Program-made: the position numbers and the translations under genes
From: Sulfurovum sp.
GTDB taxonomy: Bacteria > Campylobacterota > Campylobacteria > Campylobacterales > Sulfurovaceae
DNA: 59,662 nt
Direction of reading: 5' to 3'
Assembly (NCBI GenBank): GCA_027019175.1
Contig: JALUXB010000037.1
Span: forward strand, 1 to 59,662
The notes under the pieces: model-generated
Told to the model about the DNA's origin: nothing
Seen by the model: the letters and a program-made list of their open reading frames with translations, nothing else
The model's database searches: none
In this document: in pieces, positions 1 through 9,600 of the stretch
Numbering within the stretch: the first letter of the stretch is position 1
Layout of the letters: the number at the start of each line of letters is the position of its first letter

Positions 1-248
1 ATATTGCAGTTTACAGTGTGTACCATACACCATGTGGAAGGTTTGACTTTGATGCATCTATCTATGCCGACACGGGCGTAAAGAGGCAGTTCTGCAATCT
101 TCTCGGAACGATAATCCGGTTTTTTCCTGACGCTAAGCGTATCGTCTTCTGCTATCTTGACAACCGTACCGAAAAGTCCCGGGTAGAAAGTATCCGCTGC
201 GGCAAGAAGTACCAGAAAGGACATTGTCGCAAGCCAAATCTTTTTCAT
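1..248 (-). CDS. Secreted SH3-like domain protein (partial, 3' end outside window)
   Basis: The gene starts at an ATG at 248 and stays open to the left edge, so about 82 N-terminal residues are visible. It opens MKKIWLATMSFLVLLAAADT, a signal peptide. The next part reads GTVVKIAEDDTLSVRKKPDY and then SEKIAELPLYARVGI, the usual start of a bacterial SH3 (SH3b) repeat, where LxVRxxPxxxSxxI is the hallmark. Such domains bind peptidoglycan or proteins in the periplasm; the ligand here is unknown. It begins 7 nt after the stop of the upstream gene, so it is the sixth and last visible gene of the left-hand operon. A second Cys-containing stretch near the edge (CIKVKPSTWCMVHTVNC) suggests a disulfide. 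Confidence 0.75.
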   Translation of the reverse strand, partial: MKKIWLATMSFLVLLAAADTFYPGLFGTVVKIAEDDTLSVRKKPDYRSEKIAELPLYARVGIDRCIKVKPSTWCMVHTVNCN

Positions 249-255
249 TGCGCCG

Positions 256-630
256 TTACCACTTTATCAGAAAAGCGACAGATTCCGTACCGCTGTCGTA
301 GACTCTCTCTTCGCACAGCGCTTCTATATCTTTAGATATCTCTTTTTTATAGGTGTAGTCCGCATATCCCATACCGGGTATTTTTGTCGTATCGGTCTTT
401 TTCAAACCAAGGCTTTTACAGTCGAAGTCCACGTTGGTAATGGTCTTTTCGATATCGCTGCCAAATTCGAACTTGATCGACTTGGTCGCTTTTTCGATAT
501 CTTTTTTCGAAGCATTTTTGACGATCTTCACTCTGTAGTTCTCAAGATCGATCTTCTCTGTCGCATAGACTGTCGATGTACCCAGTACCGCTATAACCAA
601 TGCCGTTGTCACGCTTTTTTTCTCAAACAT
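256..630 (-). CDS. Small secreted protein of unknown function
   Basis: A 124-residue protein with an N-terminal signal sequence (MFEKKSVTTALVIAVLGTST, probable cleavage after VYA). The mature part is short, charged and mixed alpha/beta, with two cysteines (FDCKSLG and EALCEER) that could pair in the periplasm. A strong AAGGAG ribosome site precedes the ATG. I do not recognise a family. It lies 45 nt after the preceding gene's stop and 7 nt before the SH3-like gene, so it belongs to the same operon as the giant VWA protein. Confidence 0.7.
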   Translation of the reverse strand: MFEKKSVTTALVIAVLGTSTVYATEKIDLENYRVKIVKNASKKDIEKATKSIKFEFGSDIEKTITNVDFDCKSLGLKKTDTTKIPGMGYADYTYKKEISKDIEALCEERVYDSGTESVAFLIKW

Positions 631-675
631 TTTTTCTCCTTTTGGTTTGATGAATTTTTTTAAGAAACCTATGGC

Positions 676-1863
676 TTAGAACCTTCCTTTTCTATAGGCT
701 TCCATCCTTTTTTTCTCCTCTTTGGTGGAGGGGCGTATCTCTATTTTGAACGCTATCTTCTGGTCTTGCGTACCGTCCACAGGCGGGATCATCGCGCTTT
801 CCAAAGCTACCTTGCTGCCGCATCGATTCTCTTTTGAGGGTTCAATGGCATCTATCTGCGCTTTCCATACCGCTATCAACTCGGAATTTTTCGCTTCATT
901 TCGATACTTGGCCGCCATATCGTTCACCTGGTCAAATATCGTTTTTGCAAGTTGGGGTATCTTCTTTTTGTATGTCAGCTGCTTGCTGTAGCGACCGTTT
1001 TTTCTCAATCTTCCCCAGGTAAACTGTAACGGCTTGTGGTCTGGCGAGAGATCAACATAGAATATTGTGTTCTTGTCAAATCCCCAACCGGCATCTTCTG
1101 ACTTTAAAATAGGGGAGCCACCCATATTTTTCACTACTTCCTCTTTGCTCTCCACCTCATATTGGCAGCTTTGCATATTTAGCCTGTAACGCTCTTGGTG
1201 TATTGTGCGTGTCGATTTGGCATCGACATGAAGCTGATCTATTTTTCCCTTGTCGGTATCGACATAGATATAGTAAAGATCTTTGTCTTTTTCGAAACTT
1301 ACAAGTTCCCTGTTCGTTCCCCTATAGTTTTCGATGGGTTTTAGTTTTGTGGTCGTTTTTTTGCTTGTAATGACGGTATAGTAGGCCTCTGGACACATCT
1401 GATCTGCCAATGATTTTGAGGCCTTATCTACCAGTTTGAAAAAACTACCTTCCGGACCAGAAGCCTTTGCCTGCGCTGTCAAAGAACCTTGACGGTCTTC
1501 TATCCTGAGATCAATTGATACGCTCCCATTTTTGAAAGTTGCCTTTCCTTTTACCAAATGTGTAGCTTCTGTAAAGTGAGGTTTTAAGCGGTTAGAAGGA
1601 TCAACATAGTCGCCAGACGAAAATTCAATCTCCTTCTCTATTGCTTCCTTCATCCGAGGGTCTTCTGTCGCAACTACTTTATATGAACAACGAAAAATAT
1701 CCAAATCAGTAACGACCATATTTGCCAGTCTATCCCCTGGTGTAGCATTACCGACAATAGTAAAGTCAGCAGGGTTGTAACCAATCGCTGTCTGTTGACC
1801 GGATACAGCCTTCAGAAGATTTACGCTGCATACAAGTAACAGTCCTAATAGCATCTTCTTCAT
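676..1863 (-). CDS. Periplasmic protein with CsgG/LpoB-like N-terminal half, unknown function
   Basis: About 395 residues. I place the start at the ATG at 1863 (MKKMLLGLLLVCSVNLLKAV, a signal peptide), one base after the preceding stop; an upstream TTG would add four residues. Residues 30-165 follow the pattern of the CsgG/LpoB/FlgO-type fold: a conserved helix (GDRLANMVVTDLD), a long helix with an acidic cluster (KEAIEKEIEFSSGDY), a strand resembling gAxylv.G (THLVKGKATFKNG), a strand pair (VSIDLRIEDRQGSL) and a last amphipathic helix. That likeness is my reading of the pattern, not a search. The C-terminal half is charged, with four or five Cys, and I do not recognise it. Its placement between two secreted proteins of the same operon supports an envelope role. 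Confidence 0.7.
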   Translation of the reverse strand: MKKMLLGLLLVCSVNLLKAVSGQQTAIGYNPADFTIVGNATPGDRLANMVVTDLDIFRCSYKVVATEDPRMKEAIEKEIEFSSGDYVDPSNRLKPHFTEATHLVKGKATFKNGSVSIDLRIEDRQGSLTAQAKASGPEGSFFKLVDKASKSLADQMCPEAYYTVITSKKTTTKLKPIENYRGTNRELVSFEKDKDLYYIYVDTDKGKIDQLHVDAKSTRTIHQERYRLNMQSCQYEVESKEEVVKNMGGSPILKSEDAGWGFDKNTIFYVDLSPDHKPLQFTWGRLRKNGRYSKQLTYKKKIPQLAKTIFDQVNDMAAKYRNEAKNSELIAVWKAQIDAIEPSKENRCGSKVALESAMIPPVDGTQDQKIAFKIEIRPSTKEEKKRMEAYRKGRF

Positions 1864-1864
1864 C

Positions 1865-3088
1865 TTACTGTCCAAAGAGACCCTTCATCATCTCGGCGGC
1901 TTTTTTCAAGTCTTCCTGGCTTGGTCCTCCTGAAGGAGGGGTACTACCGCCTTTGCCTCCAAACATCTTTTCAACATCTTTAAGTGCATCCTGGGGGTTT
2001 GCCATAGTACGTTTTACCGGTTTGAAGTCTGCCAGATGCAAAAGATCATCAGCAGTTTTTAGAAGATCGTCCGTAACGTTTTCGGTTGCGGTAACCTCCA
2101 GCAGGGCATTTGGCAGTTTTATGTCAAGTGCTTTGATTCCTGCCATATCCAAACGGGCCATCTGGTAGCGGTCTCCCTGCAGTTTTCCCCGCTTTAACCC
2201 TGTGATGCTAAGTCCCCTGAGCTTATAGGTTGCGATCAGTCCCTGGTTGTGCGGATCGTTTACCGAAAGGCTAAGATGAATGTAGCCATCCCCTTTTTGA
2301 TAGAGAGCGTTCTCAAGGTGCATGCCCATCATATCCGAACAGGTTCCGCTGTCGATCATCTTCCATCCGTCGGCACTGCTTTTAGCAATGGAGTGCAGCA
2401 TTGTCGCTTCGCCGTGTTTGCCTATAATGGCACATACAGGCGGCTTTTTAATGTGTATGAGAGGTTTTTTAGTCTGTCCTATATGTGTAGGTGCCGAGGA
2501 GTTTCCACTTGCTGCAAACAGTGTGTCGGGCAGATCGCTTTTGTCAAGGTTCGTAACCCTGAAGCCGTCCCCTGCAACGATAACATATCCCTCTTTTACC
2601 TCATACATATTGCCTGTTTCACCTTCTGGCGACAATTTGCTCATAAACTTGGAGAAGCCGTTCATGGCATTGACGAGATCTTTGTCGTTTGTTACCAGTA
2701 CTTTGTCTTTTTCTATACCTGCCTGGTCTTTGACGCTAATGGTCCACTCTTGGGCTTTAACGCCGGCGACAGTTTTGGTGCCGCCTTTGTGAATGACCTC
2801 GATTTCTGGCTTTTGCATAGCATCGCTTTGTCCGCCCATTTGAGAGAACTGCGAAAGCATCGCACTCATATCAAGGTAACGTTTTTTGCCGTTTACGGTG
2901 GTGACCGAATAGATCTTCTCTCCATTGACAAGCTGAGCAACCTTGCGGCCCCCTTCGTTGCCTTCCAAAAGCATATGGGCATCGTCTTTGTAGAAGAACT
3001 TCTGTTGGGTACCGCCCATTTGCATCGTAAGCGTATAGTCTGCCATCGCCAAAGCGCTAAAAGCGCTTATCAGTATGATTCTTTTCAT
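1865..3088 (-). CDS. Periplasmic DUF4412-like protein
   Basis: About 407 residues from the ATG at 3088 (MKRIILISAFSALAMADYTL), preceded by a strong AAGGAG. The ATG shares its A with the upstream TAA (TAATG), so translation is coupled. Residues 17-170 look like a DUF4412-type beta-rich domain: a repeated strand pattern around YTLTMQMGGTQQKFFYKD, then KIYSVTTVNGKKRYLDM, then AGVKAQEWTISVKD. Such domains often occur in lipid- or matrix-binding envelope proteins, and the function here is not known. Residues 210-330 form a second unknown domain with Cys at PPVCAIIGKHG and SGTCSDMMG. The C-terminus is a Gly/Pro-rich linker (GGKGGSTPPSGGPSQ) and a short helix. DUF4412 is a moderately sure call by pattern. 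Confidence 0.65.
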   Translation of the reverse strand: MKRIILISAFSALAMADYTLTMQMGGTQQKFFYKDDAHMLLEGNEGGRKVAQLVNGEKIYSVTTVNGKKRYLDMSAMLSQFSQMGGQSDAMQKPEIEVIHKGGTKTVAGVKAQEWTISVKDQAGIEKDKVLVTNDKDLVNAMNGFSKFMSKLSPEGETGNMYEVKEGYVIVAGDGFRVTNLDKSDLPDTLFAASGNSSAPTHIGQTKKPLIHIKKPPVCAIIGKHGEATMLHSIAKSSADGWKMIDSGTCSDMMGMHLENALYQKGDGYIHLSLSVNDPHNQGLIATYKLRGLSITGLKRGKLQGDRYQMARLDMAGIKALDIKLPNALLEVTATENVTDDLLKTADDLLHLADFKPVKRTMANPQDALKDVEKMFGGKGGSTPPSGGPSQEDLKKAAEMMKGLFGQ

Positions 3089-3594
3089 TATTTTGCTCCT
3101 TTTAGAGTGTTTGCAACGCGGACCATCTCTTTCCACCAGACAAGTTTGTAGTGTCCGTCGTCATTGAAAACAAGTATCATCGACTTCGTTTTGGGGGCAG
3201 CCAGAATGTAGATATGTTGCGCACCGTTTTTGAGGTCTTTGCTAAAGGGCGCTTTGGGGTCGTTGTCTTTAAACGATTTCAAAAACCCTTTTTTAACCGT
3301 TCCGTAAAGCGGACTCTTGTGCAGCGGTTCAAAACGCTTACTGTGTTGAATGAGACTTTCCAGCGCTTCAAGGGAAAAACCGTTGTCGTCGGATGCCAGA
3401 GCGTTCCTTGATTTGATGCCTCCGACGATCCACTCGTAGTTGAAGTCACCGTTGAGCCCGTATATGTTCTCTTTTATGGCACCATACTGTTTGGTGACAA
3501 CTTTAGCCTTTATCTCTTTGAACAACCCTCCAATAGAATTGTCGTTTCCGAACAGAAACCCTGTTAAAAGCAGTGCAAGTAAAACTTTTTTCAT
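3088..3594 (-). CDS. Secreted protein of unknown function
   Basis: A 168-residue protein from the ATG at 3594 (MKKVLLALLLTGFLFGNDNS), with an AAGGAG site six bases upstream. A longer reading that starts inside the giant gene has no ribosome site and no signal peptide, so I reject it. The mature part has a central segment NIYGLNGDFNYEWIVGG and ends in strand-like IYILAAPKTKSMILVFNDDG plus a Trp pair (LVWWKEM). It lies 70 nt downstream of the giant VWA gene and overlaps the next gene by one base. I recognise no family; an exported accessory protein of this operon is the simplest reading. Confidence 0.65.
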   Translation of the reverse strand: MKKVLLALLLTGFLFGNDNSIGGLFKEIKAKVVTKQYGAIKENIYGLNGDFNYEWIVGGIKSRNALASDDNGFSLEALESLIQHSKRFEPLHKSPLYGTVKKGFLKSFKDNDPKAPFSKDLKNGAQHIYILAAPKTKSMILVFNDDGHYKLVWWKEMVRVANTLKGAK

Positions 3595-3664
3595 ATCTTT
3601 CTCCTTCTGTTTTGTTTTGAGCATTTGAACGCTTCTTTGCCGCTGTTGAAGTTTCGGTACGGTG

Positions 3665-6600
3665 TTAATTGCATCCGCTCGCCCCCTCTTTTGCAGCCCC
3701 AAAATATGCCGATACCGCATCACCGAAGCCATTGGCGTAGCCGCCGACGGTTGAGGCTATATCACCAAGATTCTTATGCGCCAGCATCTTCTGAAATGCT
3801 TCACCGAACCTGATGCCGTTGGCGGCATTGCCGTGGTCCGTACAGCCCAGGATCGCACCTGCACCTCCGGTCGCATTGTCTGTAAGAACGTTCGAGCCCA
3901 CTTCCTCTGAAGCGCTTTTGGCCATGGATGAACCGACCTGCAGTACCGACACGCCACATGCGATCTGGCTGGCTATCTGCTCAGCGTTTTTCAAAATGGA
4001 ACAGTAGTCCTCCTCATTCAGTGCCATTTTCGCAACACTGAAAATGGACGTGCTACTTCCTATGAAAAAACCTACTGCATACTGATTGACCGCCTGGATA
4101 AAGTCCATAATGGATTTTTCCGTCATCGCACCGTGCTGTCCGTTTTCGAAAACAGAGATCAGGTGGTAGTTGTCAGGATCCATCTCAAGCCATCCCATCT
4201 GCGCTATCGGTTTTTCCGGTATGAGCCAATAGTTGTCACTCTCCTGATAGCGCTGTATTACCTTTTTGGAAAAGTGCTGTTGCGTCAGCCATTGCGTGAT
4301 GCTCTCTTTTGCCGGATCGGAAATGCTTCTGTATGCGGGTAGGAGCGTTATATCGCGCACCTTGCTATCCTGCCAGTACTCCAATATGCCTTTCCCTCCT
4401 GGGATAGAGGCAGCTTCGGCCTTGCTGTTGAAGAAGCCGCTCATAATATTGAAAGAACGTGTTGCATTCTCATCTCCATAGACGTCATTGAATACCATAC
4501 GAAGGTTCAGAGAACTTATCAGCTTCTTATCAGGTCTCTTCTCGATCATCGCTATCATGGCTCTTGGTGTCTTGTTGCGTTTTGCATCGACTCCAAGGAT
4601 TTTCTGCAGTTGCGCTTCATATCTGCTCTGCAGTGCGGTGAACCTGTATAGCTTTGTTCTGTTTACCCACTGCAGTTTAGAGAACGGTGCAACCTTTTTG
4701 ATGCCGCTAAAGCGTGCTTTTCTTTGTGTCTCTATTGCCTTTAACGCCGTTTCTGACAGGTCGGGCGATGCAAATGCAAAGGTGAAGAAGAGTTCGTCGA
4801 TACGTTGTCCCTTTTTGAATGTAAAAGTGTATTCCTCCAGATACTCTTCACCGTTATAGAGTTTAATGACAAGCGTTTTTGGAATGATCTTCCCCTCGAC
4901 TTCTGTATCATCGTTCTCTATGCCGTCATGGGCTAAATAGTGCGTCTGAATGATGTGTTTGCCGTCTTTGTTCTTCCCCTCGGTAAACCAGACATCTATT
5001 GGCATATCCGAGGCATACTCCAGGGAAAATGAGCGATTGAGTATCTTTTTACGCTTCTCTTTTTGCGTATTTCCGCCACTCAGTGCACCAGCCATGCCAC
5101 CCATTTGATGGCTGACACTTTCACGGGCGTCCTGATAGGTCAGTTCTATTTTTATCTCTGCATCATCGGAGCCGATCCCGTTCATACCTGAACGGCTGTC
5201 TGGTTCAAGCTCTTTACTCAAAGCCTCAACAGGTTTAAGAAACGGCAATACCAGACTTTGGGTGTGATTCTTCTCTCCCCACTCGATAAAGGGAACATTG
5301 TTGAGCTTTACAGGTATGGCGCCGGCTTTTGCCTTTAACGCCTCTTTCCCTGCATCGCTTAAACTGTAATAGCCCAGTGTGATCGGCACGTTGTATGTAC
5401 GGATCAATCGGTAGAGTGCCTGCAGCATCTCATATTCGCCACCCCATCCCTGCGTCAGCATGGAGGCTGTAGAGTAGCGTACTCCGTTATCCAGGGAAGG
5501 GACCCACTGCAGTGCCTGAAGTGTTTTGATCATCGTATCGATGCTGTCGATCTTTGCAAGTTTCTCTTTACCGTAGAGTGAGATCGGCAGAGGATCGACA
5601 GTCTGCGCCTGCGGGTCTGGGGAGTCCAGCGTAACAACAGGCAGTTTGCTGCCGGTTTTCTTCTTCACTGCCGTCTTTTTCGATCGCATCTTTTTCAAAA
5701 GAACTGCCACTTCCTTATCGTAGTCTCCTTCTGTATCAAACGCCAGTTTCTCTGTCATCAGATACGTTAGTGACGACGGCAGTTTTGGCAACTTTTTCAT
5801 ATCGATCTTGTAGCTTAGCTCCTTGAAGATAGGTGAGATGAGATAGTTAGCCTCTGCTTTTTCGATTTTCTCTTTGTCAAACAGTACTACAAAACGGCGT
5901 GAGGTACCATCATAGATGACTTCTGAATTATCATATCCGACTATCTTCTGTCCGGTTTCACTGTCAGGTGCCCACCACTTGTAGGCACCTTCAATCCCCG
6001 ACTGATTGCTGAACGATCCAAGACCCTTGTGCCCGGCTTTGTATTCGACACTTTTATCGACAATGGTGGCAAAACTCTTTATCTGGTCATATTTGCTCAT
6101 GACAACGGCATCATGTACTCTGGTGGACTCGCCATCCTTGATGTCATGGAGTGTGATATCAAGTGCCAGATATCCGCGTGGGGTCAGATAGAGACCATTG
6201 AGATCCATTGAGACCCCTTCAGCCTTGGCGGAGGTCAGCGTTTTGCTCTCGGATGTGATATTTGCCTCTTTGATCGGGATCTCGACATCATCACCCTTGA
6301 GCTCCACAAGAAGCGATCGGGGGTTCTCTTTAAGCGCTTTGGGGATATGGAATGCCAGTTTGAAACGGTTAAAAGAGCCCGGTGCCAGGGCGATGTCTTT
6401 GTAGAGTCCCATTGGCAGCGCAGTGGTGATAGGGTGTGTTGGAAAGATGTAGTCCCCCTTGGCACTCTTTATCTTAAGAAAGATACGTTTGCCGGCATCG
6501 ATCTTCAGCAGTGCATTTACATTGCTTTTGAGTGTAACGTCCAAAATATCAAACACCGCTTCCTTTTCAGCCTTGGTTGTCCTGATCTTCTCCTGCAGCG

Positions 6601-9600
6601 ATTCGGACGTTACTTTAAGAGCAAAATTCTCCCCCATTTTTTTGAATGAGGACTTTGGAAGTTCGTCTGTTTTCTCTTTTGTCACTTTCATCGTACCGAT
6701 AAGCGGGATATCAAGGTGTCCGTAGGCGGTATCGTAAAGATGCAGCGAGAGGCTCTTGATGGGCTCATCGGGAATCGTGAACGCCAGCACACCCTCTTTT
6801 TTCACTTTGGGTTCAACCACAAGTTGGTGTTCATCCAGCTCCACCAGCGGTTTTTCCAGTGCCCATGTGATCGACTCGAAGGGTATCTCGTATTCATTAT
6901 TGACACGTACGAAAAGGTGCCTTCTAAGATCGGGAATTATGTAGCTTGGAACCGCTTCGATACTTTTGTCGTTCTCGCTGCTTCTATCGATCCAGGCGCT
7001 TGGGTGTTTGGAACCGTCTTCGAGTACCAGTACCTTTTGTGACGGAAGTAGGTTTTTCAAGGAGAGGTCCAGAACCAGGAAACGCTTACTGTGTCCTGCT
7101 CTGATGTCTTTGAGTCTGTCGAAGAGATAGGCGCTTTTGGCCTCAATCTTTACAGCGCGGTTGCGTCCGCCAACAGTGCGGTTATGTTCGTCTCTAAGCG
7201 GTAAGATCTTGCTTAGCCACACCTCTTTGATCGGTGTGTCATCACCGTAGATCTTTTTGGCGTTTTGAACATTGTAACTCTCCCTGTCTGCATCGAAAGG
7301 CTCGATGCGGTAACTGACATCGGTTACTTTCTTTGTGGCGTTGCTCTCTTTTAGGAGTAGGAAATCGACAGCCTTTTCGCCGACAGCAACCAGCATCTGT
7401 CCGTTTTTATCATTGCGCCGTTTGAGTTTGACGGTAACCACCCCCGCACCTATCTGTGTTGCATTGTGCTCTCCGACTCTTTGCGTAACGTCCAGTATCT
7501 TCTGGCGGATCTTTTCTATATCGGCACTGACGAAGGCTTCTCCACCGCTTATTTTTGCAAGACGTTCAACCTCCTTTTTTGCCTTTTTGCTTTCAACAAT
7601 ACCCAGCCATAAAGTTTGGATTCCGCTTCGTTTAAAAGCCAAAAGGGCCGATTTTAACTCTTTTTGCTGCTCTTTGTTGAATTTGAATGCATCTCCGGCA
7701 GCGTCGGTCAGGAAGATAAAATAGCGTCTGTTGGAGGGGATAACGCTGGAGAGTGCATATCCCTGTTTGACCGCTTCCAAAATATTGGTACCGCCACCGA
7801 TCTTCATTGCTCCGATACCGGCAAGGAGCCTTGCCCGGTCTTTTGTGGCAATTTGCAGGGTTTTGACCTCGCTGTTAAATACACTTAATTGAACGAAGCT
7901 GTTTTCGGGGAGGTTCTGTATGCTTTGCGCCAGGGTGCTTTTAATCTGCTCGTAACGGTATCCGCACCCTTCACACTCTTTTGCCATTGTAAAGCGCAGA
8001 TCCTGTGATCCGCTCACATCGACCATGTAGTTGACTACGCTTTGGCTCCCCTCTCTGGGAAGCTTTCCCCGTTTGTAGGTGAGCCTGTAGGCGGAAGAGA
8101 GCGTATGGGCGATGTCGTCGAAAATGTGGGTAAGCTGCTCCTCTTTCTCTCCCTGGTAGTAGGTTGTTTTGGTCAGTTTGGCAATCGTCGTCAGTGTGGT
8201 GGTGTCCGCTCCTTTGCCGAACGCGATCGGGTAGATGGGGATATAGGAGGACTGTACCTTTGACATCATCTGTTCAAAGGTCGCTTTGCTGCCCCGTCTG
8301 GTATCGTTGTAGTTGGCATCTTTGCCATCGGTGAACAGTACGATGGAGGCGTGGCTTTTTTCTTTTAGCAGTTCGACACCTTTAATGATGCTGTCGTAAA
8401 GCGCAGTTGCACCGTTGGCTTTGATCTTTTTCAGTTTGGCAAGCAGCATTTTACGGTTTTTTGCGGTAATGGGCTTGACCTTCGTATCGAAATCGACCAG
8501 TGTGATCTTTGCATCTTCTGGCAGTTTTTCAATAAATGCTTTGACACTCTGCAGCGCAAGCTTCATACTCTTTTTCATAGAACCTGACGAATCAAGCAGA
8601 ATGACTACGTTCATTGGCTGGTGAAGCGGCTCCAGATTTACCACTTCGCCTGCGACCGTTCCTGCTTCAAGGACGGAAAAGTCCTCTTTTGTCAGATTCA
8701 TATCTTTGGGAAGATGCGAGAGAGAAAGTGTGACGCTTGCCTGCTCGCTCTCTTGGGGGGTAACATCATAGATCGTCATTTTTGTGGTTACCCTGTCGCT
8801 GCCGCTCGATCGTTTCCGACTCATCTCCTCATAGTAAAGAGGCCACTCGATGGTCGTCTGATGGTTGGCAAGAATCGGTACCAGGTTACTTCGCAGGTTG
8901 CCCTTTGTGAGGGTGTAGTAGGCGTTGTTGAGCCAGTAGATCGCATCACCGTTTGGCAGATAGTCTCCCTTGTTGTTAAAATCTCCCAGTACATTCCCGA
9001 CACTTTCTATATGCGGCAGCGAAGAGAGGGCGTTTTGCATTCGAAGTAGTCCCGCTTTTTGGGAAAGTGCACCCAAAGAGGGGACAGGGTACGCTGTACG
9101 GAGCAGTTTCAACCTGACCTTTGTTCTGCCGTTGTAGGGTGCTATGTCAAAATAGTGTAGTGCCCGGTAGGGGTCCAGATCGTACATAGTGTAGCGCTTG
9201 TAGTATTTTGCATCGCAAGTAAGACTGCTGCTGTAACGGATGCGTATCGCCTCATCTTCCAGGTCGGGCTTGGCTTTGATCTTTATCCCCTCTCCTTCGA
9301 GGATCTCAACACTAAGATAGTAGTAGTGCTTCCCGTCAAAGTTGCTAAGATAGGAGAGCTTTTTGGGAATGCCTTCTCCTTCGTCAAGCACGATCTCCTG
9401 AGGTTGGTTGGGTTGAAGAAGGTGTTCTTGATAGATATAGATGCGCACCTCAGAGTTCCAGGCGTAACTGAAATCATAGTAACGCCTTACGCTCTCATTA
9501 CTCTCCATATAGAGCGTCCGATCCTTGTCGCGGTAGAGAGGTTTGAGCCCTTTTTTGGCAAGTGCATCCTCAATATCGATACGAGCCTGCTTATGGCTCT

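Noticed and set aside
18-335. 105-codon plus-strand frame at the left edge
   Set aside because: Antisense to the SH3-like gene, which has a signal peptide and proper spacing to the operon.
2249-3151. A 300-codon plus-strand frame opposite the DUF4412-like gene
   Set aside because: Shadow of a gene with signal peptide and strong ribosome site; Cys/Phe/Arg-rich translation with no recognisable features.
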